A stretch of DNA of 64,000 nt from Catonia carolina (lineage: Eukaryota; Arthropoda; Insecta; Hemiptera; Achilidae), in assembly GCA_035578175.1 (NCBI GenBank), contig JAQMRL010000015.1:20393672-20457671 (forward strand). Direction: 5' to 3'. Position numbers and translations under genes: made by a program. This document shows positions 53,991-64,000 of this stretch, one piece after another; the stretch's first letter is position 1, and each line of letters starts with the position of its first letter. Below the pieces are notes generated by a model. That model worked only from the letters and a program-made list of their open reading frames with translations, was not told the DNA's origin and did no database searches.

Positions 53991-54577
53991 ATTTTCTCGA
54001 TAACTGTTCTCTCTTTCTTTGCACAGAAGATAAAACAAGGAGTGTTCCATTAGCTTTAGAATAATTATTAGTAACCAAGATTTTAAGAAGATTATTGACC
54101 GTTTTTACTTCATAATTACAGAAATTCAACCAGCTTACATTCTAAAAATACATTAGAAATTACGAGTTTTATTTTCGTTTTTTTTAAAGTAAATAACTTA
54201 ATACTTTTGTAACAAATATTTTTTGTAACACCATTAACTTTTTATTTGTAAAATCAATAAAAAAAAACAAAACATAAAATCAACATAAAAAAATTGTGTA
54301 CTTAAAATACAAAACAAAAAGAATACAATAAGCTTTCTGTTTAAATACAATAATTTTGTTTTTTGTTTATGTTGTGTATTTTGGTCCCAAAGGAATGAAA
54401 GAATAAAAAACTGGTGTACCTAATCCACTGGCATTGTTACTCAAATGTTAGAGAATTAAAATATTTCATGAAATTCTACATTTCGTTTTTATTTTCTCGC
54501 AATTTTTTCCTGAATTAACTTATACGTAGTTGAGAATGTACTGTGGTAATGTAAACATTTTTATTATTAGCAAGTTA
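53991..54577. other. Unassigned AT-rich stretch
   Basis: No recognised gene or repeat. Confidence 0.35.
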
Positions 54578-54745
54578 CGCCCGGTGAGTTGGTGTAGCGG
54601 TCCGTGTTAATAATTTCTAAATCAAGTGTCCCGGGTTCAAATCCCAGTCAGCTCCAAGATTTTTCATCACTTATTTTCAACTATCTTTCTTCCATCATCT
54701 CCTTCCACAATTTTTCAATAATTTTCACCACAAAAAATTTAAAGT
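54578..54745 (+). mobile_element. tRNA-headed SINE, fourth type
   Basis: The head CGCCCGGTGAGTTGGTGTAG has an A-box-like segment, the B box is GGGTTCAAATCCC, and the body is TTTTTCATCACTTATTTTC as at 29.5 kb. The tail is ragged. Confidence 0.65.
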
Positions 54746-54794
54746 AAAAAGTAGACTCCTTCCTTAATGGGAAAGTTGTTAATCTACACTAATA

Positions 54795-55437
54795 CCGTGC
54801 GTTCGGAAAGTCGCTGTGCACTGGAATTGTGACTATGGATTTATGAAAATATGTATAAAGAAATGACTAAGCATTTTGGAAAAAAATTTATTCAATACCT
54901 TAATTACATTGTTAAACCGTGATTACATTGTTTATAGAAGGTGTTCGAAATGACCTCCATTGGCATCAATACAGCATTGCACTCGTTTCATTTTGTTTGC
55001 AAACACCTTTCGCAACTGTATAAAACGTTATGCAACGTGTTTGGTGAACGAATAATTTCAAAGAATTTGTGGCCTGCAAGATCTCCTGATCTGACTCCCC
55101 CCGATTTCTTTTTATGGGGTGCGGCGAAACAAACTGTGTATCGGAACAGACCACACACGATTGACGAACTTAAAGCCGCAATAACGGCATACATTCAAGG
55201 AATCACTGTTCTTCAGTTGCGAAAGGTGTTTGCAAACAAAATGAAACGAGTGCAATGCTGTATTGATGCCAATGGAGGTCATTTCGAACACCTTCTATAA
55301 ACAATGTAATCACGGTTTAACAATGTAATTAAGGTATTGAATAAATTTTTTTCCAAAATGCTTAGTCATTTCTTTATACATATTTTCATAAATCCATAGT
55401 CACAATTCCAGTGCACAGCGACTTTCCGAACGCACGG
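54795..55437. mobile_element. Fold-back DNA transposon with perfect 224-bp arms
   Basis: 54795-55018 and 55214-55437 are inverted copies; reading base by base I found no mismatch. The loop is 195 bp. TA flanks lie at 54793-54794 and 55438-55439. The terminus is CCGTGCGTTCGGAAAGTCGC. Each arm contains the 3' end of a transposase gene. Confidence 0.93.
55020..55300 (+). pseudogene. Transposase C-terminal fragment in the fold-back element
   Basis: The plus frame gives ERIISKNLWPARSPDLTPPD, then FFLWGAAKQTVYRNRPHTID and ELKAAITAYIQ, and ends NGGHFEHLL with a stop at 55300. SPDLTPPDFFLWG is the region of the third catalytic Asp in Tc1/mariner/IS630-type transposases, and the GGHFEHLL end is typical of the same group as the DUF4817-type proteins. 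The first two catalytic residues and the DNA-binding domain are absent. The last part is duplicated in inverse in the left arm (minus strand, 54966-55018). It cannot move without a related enzyme in trans. Confidence 0.85.
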
Positions 55438-56003
55438 TATAATAAAGAAGAAACGTCTGTTTGTTTGTTTGTTTGTTTGTTTGTTTGTATGAGGTAATCT
55501 CAGAAACTACTGAACTGATTTTAAAAAATCTTTCATTGTTGCATAGCTTAGAGCTTCCTGATCAATATAGGGTATTTTGCAATTATAAGTAACTTTAATT
55601 AAGTGAGTTGAACAACTTAAACTGTGACGATGTTGCATGTTTTACTTTATCGGGTGCATAGCACTTTTATTCTTTTCTAAGTCCTCTGGATGGTGTATTT
55701 TTTGGGCTAGAAGGTTTGATTCAACTTTTATATTTCATAGAAAAACGTGAAGAATAACATTCGATTCCAAAAACATTAAAAATTCGGACATATTCAAAAT
55801 TTTAATTTTTGTACTGTATTTCATATATTTGTTTTCATTCGACAAGTAGCGAATGAGTCATATATTTCCAATTACTCTGCTTACTGCACCCACGTATTAC
55901 TGTCTCTTATCTCAACCACATATCAACTGTCTATTTCTTCTCCATCGATATTCTTCTCTGCATTCTATTCAACTCTGTTAAATCGCGGGGACAACCATTT
56001 AAA

Positions 56004-56138
56004 ACGGTAGGCATCGATTTGAGACAAGTCTTCCTTCAAGAACTTCAGCCAACAAGAACTTCCTTCACTCATGGACAACTTTATGTCGGACTTTCTAGAG
56101 CTGGAAGTACAGATAAACAATCTATTTTGCTGCTGTGA
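56004..56138 (+). pseudogene. Helitron Rep/helicase C-terminal remnant
   Basis: The frame reads VGIDLRQVFLQELQPTRTSF, then THGQLYVGLSRAGSTDKQSI, then LLL and a stop at 56138. FTHGQLYVGLSRA is motif VI of the Pif1-like helicase that ends the RepHel protein of Helitrons. The rest of the roughly 1,400-residue protein is gone. Its place 24 bp before the CTAG terminus is as expected for a Helitron. Confidence 0.88.
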
Positions 56139-56285
56139 AGCGAAGCGAGCGGGGGTTGCTAGTCTTACATAAAAATTAATTTAAATCAGCTAAACAATTG
56201 TAAACAATTTTTGAATATAATTACTAAGGGTTTTAAAGGGTGTCTTTAAAATGTTAGTGAAACTCAAGGAATTGTTTGTGTAGCT

Positions 56286-57228
56286 ATTTTTACTTTCTCT
56301 TGCCTTTATGAATATATAGGAAGGAAAGTATTGTTTTCATGTCGATTTTTCGAAATCGAGTTTTCACCGGATCTATACGTTTTCAGACCCCCTGAACCCA
56401 AAAAACATGTTTTTAGCGATTGGTCTGTGTGTGTGTGTGTCTGTGTGTGAACAGAATATCTCAAGAACGGAACATGGTACGAATTTGAAACTTGAAACTT
56501 AAGTTACATATCACTACCGGACCCGACACGAACATTTTCATCAAAATCGGTCAACCGGAAGTAGTAGTTTATTCGTATAATTTTTCAGTTTTTTGCGATT
56601 TTCTCAAAACCTGGTCCTACGATTTTTTTTAAAATCGCCTATTTTACTCAATTTTTTATTCTCTACAAGATAGGGTAGGCGCCATGTTTGCTGAAATTCT
56701 CGGTGAGGCTGTTTTCACGTAAAAACGTTGTTTTTTTAAGATTACGGCTTTAATATAAATTTTAGCGCAAAAACTTATATAATAAAAGTTGTAGAGAATT
56801 TAAAAACCTACAACTTCTGTTTCAAACATTTTTTTGTATAACGCTTAGTTTAGCGGTAATTTGCGATTTTCTGTTTTTTTCTCACGAAAACGTGAGAAAA
56901 ATCGATTTTTTTAACATTTCGGTCTTAGTATGCATTTTACGACAAAAGTGTATATAATTAAATTTATAGAAAATTAAAAGATCTACAACTTTTGTTTAGA
57001 GCATTTTTCTCTACAGAACCTAGTTTAGCGTGAAAGCGTGATTTTCCGTATTTTTAAGCCAAACTGAGTTCGATTGTCATTTTGCGTCATTCACTCATGA
57101 TTAAAATAAGGTTATGTTTTTGAGGTTAGTTTTTGTTCATTTCTAATGTTTTAATACTAATGTTAGGTTTATTGTTAATTATTTGCATTGGCAAGAGAAA
57201 GTTGTGTGAGTGTTTCACACCAGATTTT
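56286..57228 (+). mobile_element. Family H, full-length copy (subfamily 1)
   Basis: Complete ends. The GT array is short (56424-56450, with one CT). It has the subfamily 1 variants and the 3' hairpin GTGTGAGTGTTTCACACCAG. It lies 124 bp after the Helitron 3' end. Confidence 0.92.
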
Positions 57229-57274
57229 TTGTTTGGTTTTTAAAAACTTATGTGTGTATGTTACAATCTATTCA

Positions 57275-57567
57275 ATTTCAGAATAATAAGCAACCCTATG
57301 ACCCAATGAGATGATGATGTATGTATATATGGCGAATAAATAAGGTGTAGTCTTGTACAAACTCAGGTCAACCACTCCTGAACAAGAATGGTTAATTGAA
57401 CCCCAATCATCACGTCATTACACCGGTAACTACTGTCTAGTATTTAAATTCCTATAAAAATAACTATCTTGACTAGGATTTAAACCAAGAACATTCATCT
57501 CCAAAAACTAGCTGTAAACAAGTGACTCACTGCAACGACTTTACTATTAGACCAATACGGAGAGAGT
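57275..57567 (-). mobile_element. SINE5 copy
   Basis: Inverted SINE5 (TTACAATCTATTCAATTTCAG, AATAAGCAACCCTATGACCC, TAGGATTTAAACCAAGAAC to GACTTTACTATTAGACC). More diverged than the copy at 10 kb. Confidence 0.72.
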
Positions 57568-58189
57568 AAAGCTAAAAATAAATATTTCGTTGTTTTCATA
57601 ATTGAATTAAATTAGTTAAGATACTATTGCCAACCTGTGAACAAACTATTTAATTTTGTTCAGAAACAACAGAAAGAATAATTTTTTAGTTACAGTTTAG
57701 TCTGGGTTTATTTTTCTACAGTACAATTCTTTTGCAATTAGTTTTTTTACAAAATGTAATTATTATGAACTTTAAGTAACGATGAGAAAAATCTGAGTAG
57801 TGTTCTTAGATGTAAACCACACTCAGTGGTGGGTTTTAAAAAAGATTAAACTGTGAAGAAACAATTGTACATAAAACCAAAGTTGATGAATAGTGAATTA
57901 ATATATTGAACATGCAGTTGTTGAAACTAAATAATGTAACGATGACAATGATTTTGTTTTGTTATTTTATTTTGTTATTAACATAAAAAATTTGAATTTT
58001 AATATCTTGTTATAAATTTTTACTTTCTTTATTTACATAAATGTTTTCAGAATTTTATTTTCTACGTAATGAATTAAAAAAATCACTTCATAAAGCGTTT
58101 AATAAATTTATTTTACGTTAAATAAACCTAATAAAAATTTTTTAATCGACCTCACATTTTTAAGTTTTATGTCAGAAAGCTTGAAAACT
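57568..58189. other. Unassigned AT-rich stretch
   Basis: No recognised gene or repeat. Confidence 0.35.
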
Positions 58190-58425
58190 AGATACGAGAG
58201 ATACAGTTCTTGGAAAGGTATTATTCAATTATTCAGGTTCAAAACCATAAGATCCTATTAAGTTTGTCCTAAAATTAAAGCCTTAAAAATTTCAGTTTAG
58301 TCTCATTTCACCGGGATAACTAAATTCCGAATTAAATTTTTCGCCAGCCGTAACTTACTAACGGAGCTTTCTCAAACCTATGTTTATAAACATTATTTTT
58401 TAAAAACACCCTTTGAATAACATCG
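58190..58425 (+). repeat. Decayed arm of the 43.3-kb fold-back family
   Basis: CTCATTTCACCGGGATAAC, AATTTTTCGCCAGCCGTAAC and CCTATGTTTATAAACATTAT parallel the right arm at about 43930-44040. The other arm was not found. Confidence 0.5.
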
Positions 58426-59306
58426 GGGAGGATTATTAATTAGGATCAAGAAAAACTGTTTCTAAGTATTTTTCTTTAAAAATAAAAAAGTTAATGCCAT
58501 AAATAAATGTGGTCACAAGAATAGGCTGTCGCAATAAAATAAATCACTAACTCCTTTTTGTTATTTTATTTTTATTTCAAAAGCGTCATTAATACAGGAT
58601 AAGTAATTTTGTGAGATATTGACCACCATTAAAACCATTAAAAAGATTTAAAAGGTAATTTAAAAACTTACAATTGACATCCGACCGTTTCCTTAAATGA
58701 CAAAACAGTCATTGAATTTTACAGTTTAGACCAAATGATGCAAAAGGAACTTTATACAGTATAGACTTAAAATCAGAAATCTATGGACCGTTTAATTCCG
58801 ATTTTCCTTTCTCCGTTTTTGAAAATGAAAACATACAATTTGTTTATTGTTCAGTAAATTTTAATTGCCCTTAAAAGGTCATTCTTTGCTTTCGGGGTTT
58901 ACAGATCGTATTCATGTTTAGAATGAATTCTACGCTTTCTAAAAACTAAAGCCAGTAATGAATAATGAACTACCACTGAAAAGCAGAATAAATCTGTCCC
59001 AATTTGTAAATCTGGATGAAAAACCCACAATTATCTATTATAATAGTCTATACCTTTTCCCGGAAAAATCATTAAGATCAAAACTTTCAATGTGAGGGTA
59101 GTTAAATACTCGAATGAATGGATGGAAAACCGTTTTTGTCTGTGACAGGAAGGTAGGGGTATTAAATAAATTGCTTTTCATCTACAAATTTCAGGTTTTG
59201 ATAAAAACAAATATACTTTCTAATTCTTTAGTGACATTAGCAAGGAAACAATTATTATAGATATTGAAAGAATGAGCAGAAAAGTAGGATTAAAGGTAAC
59301 GTCTGA
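58426..59306. other. Unassigned AT-rich stretch
   Basis: No recognised gene or repeat. Confidence 0.35.
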
Positions 59307-59307
59307 A

Positions 59308-59813
59308 ACAAAATCTGGTGTAAAACACTCACACAACTTCCTCTTGGCAATAAAAATAATGAACAATATAACCTAACAATAGTAATAAAACATAAAAAAT
59401 AAAACAATAAACTAACCCCAAAAAATCTAATTTAATTTTTATCATGAGTGAACGATGAAAAATGAAAACAAACATGTTTGGCTTAACAATGCGGAAAATC
59501 ACTCTTTGACGCTTAACTAAGCTCCGTAGAGAAAAATTCATAAACTTAAGTTGTAGCTCTTTTAACTTTCTATAAATTTGATTACACACTTTTGTCGTAA
59601 AATGCATACTACGGCCGAAATCTTAAAAAATCCATTTTTATACAAATTTTCAGGAAAAGAAAACAGAAAATTACTAATTAACGCTAAACTAAGCCTTATA
59701 GAAAGAAATGTTTGAAAAAAATTGTGTTTTTAAATGTTCCAGAACTTTCATTACTACATTTTTGATCTACGATGTCCCGTTCTTGAGATATTTTGGTTCA
59801 CACATACAGACCA
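59308..59813 (-). mobile_element. Family H, old partial copy
   Basis: It runs from AAAATCTGGTGTAAAACACT through CCGTTCTTGAGATATTTTGG to CACACATACAGACCATT. The segment with the AAAATCGGTCAACCGG box is deleted. The GT array has shrunk to a few bases. Confidence 0.8.
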
Positions 59814-59960
59814 TTCGAAATCGAGTTTTCACCGGATCTACACGTTTCCAGACCCCCTGAACAAAAAAACATGTTTCTAGAGATTGGCATGTGTGTGTGT
59901 GTGTATGCGTGCGTGCGTGTGTGTGTGTGTGTGTGTTTGTGAGTGCGTGCGTGTGTATGT

Positions 59961-59997
<37 letters not shown>

Positions 59998-61143
59998 GTG
60001 TGTGTGCGTGTGTGTGTGGGTGTGTGTGGGTGTGTGTGGGTGAACAAAATATCTCCAGAACCAAACATTGTACGAAGTTGAAATTTGAAACTTTAGTAAA
60101 GGACGACTAGAGGGCCCGACACAAACATTTTCATGAAAATAGGTTAACCGGAAGTGGTAGTTTATTCGTGTCATTTTTAACTTTTAGCAATTTTCTCAAA
60201 AACGGCTGCTATAATTTTTTTTAAATCGCCTCAATTACTATTCATTTTATACTTTACGAGATAGAGTAGGCACCATGTCTGCTGAAATTCTTGGAGAGGC
60301 TGTTCTATCGTAGAAAAAAATGGGTTTTTTAAGATTGCGACCTTAATATGCAATTTAGGGCAAAAGTGAAAAATAAACGTTGTAGAAAATTTAAAATTCT
60401 ACAACTTTTATTTCAAACATTTTTTGTATAACCCTTAGTTTTGCGGTAATTAGTGATTTTTTCATGAAATTGTAAAAAAATCGATTTTTACGATTTTGGC
60501 TGTAGTATGCATTTTACGACAAAAGTATATATATAATGATTTTGACTAATTAATTGAAATGACAATGGCAATCAAAAACACAATTGAAAAGAATTTTAAT
60601 ATAATGATATTGACTAATTAATTGAAATGACAATGGCAATCAAAAACACAATTGAGTTTCTGCTATCACATGAGAAACGACATTTAATGTCATTAATTGT
60701 GGTTGTTTCTTTAGCCACAATCACTAATTACTTTTGTGTGTTTAAAATTTTTATTCAATCGTAACTATTAAAATATTGCTCAGCTGTTTATTTGTTTACG
60801 TTGTTGTGTGCGTTGTTTACGCTAACGCTGCACAATTCACAATAAGAAAATTATATTTTCTTTACATATAATTTAAACTTATAGAAAATTAAAAGATCTA
60901 ACACTTTTATTTAGAGAATTTTTCTCTACAGAGCCTAGTTTAGCGTCAAAAATTTATTTTCCGTATTATTAAGCTAAATCAAGGTTGGTTTCATTTTCTA
61001 TATCTCACTCATGATTAAAATTATATTATGTTTTTTGAAGTTTGTTTATTGTTTATTTTTAACATTTTTTTTACTAATGTTAGGGTTTATTAGTTATTAT
61101 TCGCAATGGCAAGAGAAAGTCGTGTGAGTGTTTCACACGGTGT
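59814..61143 (+). mobile_element. Family H, old copy with a 0.33-kb insertion
   Basis: It starts within the 5' part (CGAAATCGAGTTTTCACCGG), has an expanded, imperfect (GT)n at 59888-60040, then all internal landmarks. It is broken at about 60534-60866 and ends GGCAAGAGAAAGTCG and GTTTCACACGGTG. It lies head to head with the previous partial copy. Confidence 0.82.
60534..60866. repeat. Insertion in family H with a 68-bp tandem duplication
   Basis: GACTAATTAATTGAAATGAC and CAATGGCAATCAAAAACACA occur twice, 68 bp apart. The rest of the insert is unrecognised. The H consensus resumes after it at AATTTAAACTTATAGAAAAT. Confidence 0.7.
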
Positions 61144-61977
61144 TTCTATAATTTTTAACTGATGTCTCTGTATTATTACATATACTATTCCATGAATTCG
61201 TGATAACGTTGTCAGTTTAACTAGGATTCATTATCCCTGCTTAGTTACTGACAGTTTTTAGGTGACTGCCATAATGAATGTGTAACCGCCATTTTGTAAA
61301 ATGTTCACATGTCAAAACGCACTTCCCATTGCTACCCACACGGTACTATTTTTGAATTCATTTGACTATTAATGTCGTTTCACTTTGAGCATATAAAAAG
61401 TTTTCTTTATCTTATCAGACGTACTAAAAGAAATATTTTCGTACATTTACGTGAATTCCATGAAATCCTGTAGTCATTAAGAATGTTGTTGCGTAAAAAA
61501 ATCCAAAAAACTTAATAAAAACCAAAAAAATCCCCAAAAACTGCTGTTTTTGTCGTTATGGGTAATTTTAATTGAAATTAATTGGAAAATTTGTTACAAA
61601 TTTATTTATTTCGGCAATGTCTTACGTAGGAGATATGATTGTAAAATGAATATGACGGGGTTTTGCAGCCGATAATCCAAAATTAAACTGATTTATTTTC
61701 TTTCCATTTCATTTACGGTATAGTAATTTTATGTGTACTTTTACGGTGTATTTCTGTTGATAATTTTGTTTTTAAAATGGTCTGAATTTTAATTTATTGC
61801 AATCTGGAATGGAAACAATATTGGAATTGACTTTACTTAAATTCTGTATAATATTCTCAATACTATGAATTATTGCAAGTAGAAGAAAAAATTGTAATTA
61901 CTTAATTCTCTTATTTATGTATTCACATTTTGTGGTATGTTCAACATTAGAACTTATTATTATTATTTAGTAAATGA
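61144..61977. other. Unassigned AT-rich stretch
   Basis: No recognised gene or repeat. Confidence 0.35.
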
Positions 61978-61979
61978 TA

Positions 61980-62911
61980 CGAAGTGTGGCTATTAAATAA
62001 CGAGACTGACGTTGTAAAAAAATTTATTTTAATTTTATACATAATCACTTATTGTCACCTTTAATATACGCTCCTGCTCTATCCCTACAACGCTCCATGC
62101 GAATTTTTTCCATTGTTGGAAACAGTACTGGAAGTATCCTTCTGTCAGCTCCTTCAGGACACATGCCGCTTTCGCTTTTACAGCTTCCACAGACTCAAAT
62201 CTTGTCCGGTTTAATGCAGATTTCACCTTAGAGAACAGATAGAAGATAATAACATGCGATGAAACGAGGGTTTTTACTTATGATCCGGAAACGAAACGCT
62301 AATCCATGCACTGGAAGAGCCGAACTTCACCGAGAGCCAAAAAAGCTCGAATGAGCAAGTCAAAATTTAAAGCAATGACGCTCGTTTTTTTTTAAATCCA
62401 TGGGATCGTGTACTTTGACTAGGTTCCTGAAGGTCAAACAATTCATCAATATTACTATCTTAAGGTACTTTCTAAACTACGTCTAAGAGTAAGGAATAAC
62501 GCCTCTAAATGTGGAAGGACAAATCATGGGTTCTCCACCAAGACAACGTGCCAGTTCATTCCGCGTTATCTGTAAAGAGGTTCCTAGCCAAGTACAGCAT
62601 CTTAGTGTTAGAACATCCACCTTATTCATCAGATCTTGCATGATGTGACTTCTACCTGTTCCCTAAGGTAAAATCTGCATTAAAAGGGACAAATTTGAGT
62701 CTGTGGAAGCTGTAAAAGTAAAAGCGGCACGTGTCCTGAAGGAGCTGACAGAAGATGAATTCCAGCACTGTTTCCAACAATGGGAAATTCGCATGGAGCG
62801 TTGTAGGGATAGAGAACGAGCGTATATTGAAGGTGCAAATAAGTGATTATGCATAAAATTAAAATAAAATATTTTACAACGTCAGTCTCGTTATTTAATA
62901 GCCACACCTCG
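61980..62911. mobile_element. Fold-back mariner derivative
   Basis: The left arm (61980-62225) and right arm (about 62665-62911) are inverted copies with about 10% divergence. TA lies on both sides (61978-61979 and 62912-62913). The termini are CGARGTGTGGCTATTAAATA. Between the arms is a decayed mariner transposase. The left arm is an inverted extra copy of the element's 3' end in place of its normal 5' end. Confidence 0.9.
62270..62850 (+). pseudogene. mariner transposase remnant
   Basis: Pieces in several frames read YDPETKR.SMHWK, then SKSKFKAMTLVFF, then IHGIVYFD and VPEGQTI, then HQDNVPVHSALSVKRFLAKY and HPPYSSDLA, a stop, CDFYLFPKVK, and the C-terminal tail in the right arm. These are the segments around and after the first catalytic Asp (lost), the second (QDN) and the third (CDF) of mariner. 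Two or more stops and frame changes, and no N-terminal DNA-binding domain. A 63-codon inverse frame in the left arm (62035-62226, minus strand) is the duplicated C-terminus. Confidence 0.85.
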
Positions 62912-62913
62912 TA

Positions 62914-63648
62914 TAAAATTGTGTATTTGTGTTTTGTATAAGACGGAAATAAATTTATTTTTCATTTAATTTATTATTCATTTACCCTATTAATTTTTTT
63001 TTATTTTTAATAAATTTGGTGAATTTACTTTCTTTTTTCTGGTGAAATTTCAAGTTTTATTTTGACATTTTTATTTTATTTTATTTTATGGTAAAATTTC
63101 CTATTTTATTTGCTCGTACAAATATTCTGAATCAAATTTTGTTTTTCTATTCGGTGTCATTTGCAACAGATACATTCAGGTTAAATTATATACGCATAAG
63201 AAAAAAGGATACTAAGCAGAAAATTTTGAGGGGAGGAGCGATGGAACGGGAAAGAGGTTGATAAATCAAAATGGGAGTAGGATGGAAAAGAGGAAGAGAC
63301 ATATAAACTAAAAGTTGAAGAGGATTTCTTGCGAGAAAACAAACAAAGAAGAAACAGAAGACGGATAACAAAAAAACCGAAGAGAGTTGATCATTAAAAA
63401 GAATCACCACAGTTCTCAAAAACCCTTGAAAGAATCATGTTACTTTTTCAACGATTCAATAAATTTACTTTAAGCAACTTTCAATTCATTAACACTGGTC
63501 CGTAGATCTAACCAAACTGATGCGTTATCTTCAAACAATGTGACACTGGATAGGTTAAAAAATTCAGAGTGATATAATACTTGTATATAAAATTATAAAA
63601 CATTGAAGTATACGTCTTTTGCTTTTTTGTATATTTATTTTTTTTATT
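62914..63648. other. Unassigned stretch, partly purine-rich
   Basis: A purine-rich segment lies at 63220-63375. The minus-strand hydrophobic frame over it (63186-63419) is compositional. No gene recognised. Confidence 0.4.
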
Positions 63649-63649
63649 C

Positions 63650-63835
63650 TTTTGAGACCGCAATGGATCACTTAAGTCAGTTTAGCTGAAGTTCTTCTCC
63701 GGTACTTTTCTTTGATTTTTCTTAGTATCTCTTCGTTCTGACTGATCGTGCTCGTCTTTCTCCATCTAACTTTCTCTATCTTTCTCCATCTCTTCGCTCC
63801 TCTATTGACTATCCTTGGTTTGATTTATACTTGTA
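63650..63835 (-). pseudogene. LINE 3' end (same tail as the 40.6-kb LINE)
   Basis: The minus frame reads KPRIVNRGAKRWRKIEKVRW, then RKTSTISQNEEILRKIKEKY, then a stop and a short UTR (GTGATCCATTGCGGTCTC) before an A/T-rich tail. The UTR motif matches GTGGTCCATTGATGGCC of the 40.6-kb LINE. Confidence 0.65.
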
Positions 63836-63904
63836 AATTTATTTATTATAAATAAAATGTTTAAAAATTACAGATTGATTAACGAGTTAGTAAAAATACT
63901 TAAG

Positions 63905-64000
63905 AATTGTAATTCCAACTATTTTGTATGACACTGAAACTTGGGCTCTTAAAGGGTAAAGTAAGCAGAAATCAGAAATTGTGGAGATGGGTTTTCTACA
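63905..64000 (+). pseudogene. LINE fragment running off the window
   Basis: The translated pieces IPTILYDTETWALK and NQKLWRWVFY are the post-RT segment (P.LLYGSETW.L) of RTE-like LINEs. It is cut by the window edge. Confidence 0.6.

Larger units (their letters stand above)
54783..56162 (+). mobile_element. Helitron, internally deleted, carrying a fold-back insertion
   Basis: With the fold-back element removed the 5' end reads TCTACACTAATATAATAAAG, the TCTAYACTAATATTATAAAG-type start seen in insect Helitrons. The 3' end is GCGAAGCGAGCGGGGGTTGCTAG followed by host T, and the base before TC is A, so it sits in the canonical A-T target with CTAG at its 3' end. A TTTG run lies at 55451-55485 and a helicase remnant near the 3' end. 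Confidence 0.88.

Noticed and set aside
60500..60700. Direct repeats that might suggest an array such as CRISPR
   Set aside because: Only two units in tandem without regular spacers, in eukaryotic DNA.

Overview
The window is AT-rich eukaryotic nuclear DNA, almost certainly from an insect with a large, repeat-swollen genome (a hemipteroid insect is my guess, low confidence). The signs are GT-AG splice signals around an Ig-domain exon of the insect Beaten path (Beat) family, mariner, DUF4817-type and TTAA-type DNA transposons, Jockey/R1/RTE-like LINE tails, tRNA-derived SINEs, a Helitron, and long GT/CA and purine tracts. No operons, bacterial genes, CRISPR arrays or stand-alone RNA genes were seen.

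Only one stretch can be assigned to a host gene: a 136-bp minus-strand exon at 49465-49600, ending a Beat Ig domain. Nearly everything else is best read as intron or intergenic DNA filled by mobile elements. The long conceptual translations across GT/CA arrays and AT-rich DNA are not genes.

The dominant component is an approximately 960-bp family, called H here, with about twenty complete or broken copies. Full copies begin near ACTTTCTCTTGCC, carry a (GT)n array at a fixed internal position, and end with the inverse GGCAAGAGAAAGT followed by a GTGTGA/TCACAC hairpin and CAGATTTTT. This asymmetric-inverted-repeat plus 3' hairpin plan matches non-autonomous Helentrons (HINE/DINE-1 type); the assignment is an inference. 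Second is family B, an approximately 400-bp retroposon with 10-14 bp target-site duplications (TSDs) and a hairpin near its 5' end. Third are tRNA-headed SINEs of several subfamilies.

Layout: 0.2-1.0 kb long-TIR element; 2.6-10.4 kb nested H, B, SINE and Jockey pieces; 13.3-14.9 kb a tandem duplication in which one unit carries a TTAA element and the other keeps the empty site; 15-18 kb B plus a giant inverted pair of H copies; 19.6-25.9 kb nested B/SINE/MITE and LINE remnants; 25.9-28.2 kb a TTAA element with LTR-like sequence inside; 28.8-35.2 kb SINEs and H copies, two of them in tandem; 35.6-38.3 kb an old H copy broken by a nearly intact mariner and a SINE; 38.8-43.2 kb H-in-H and LINE-in-LINE nests; 43.3-44.1 kb a fold-back element; 45.8-51.6 kb H and B copies around the Beat exon; 52.0-53.0 kb a deleted DUF4817-type transposon; 54.8-56.2 kb a Helitron carrying a perfect fold-back element; 56.3-61.1 kb H copies; 62.0-62.9 kb a second coding fold-back mariner; 63.7-64.0 kb LINE tails.
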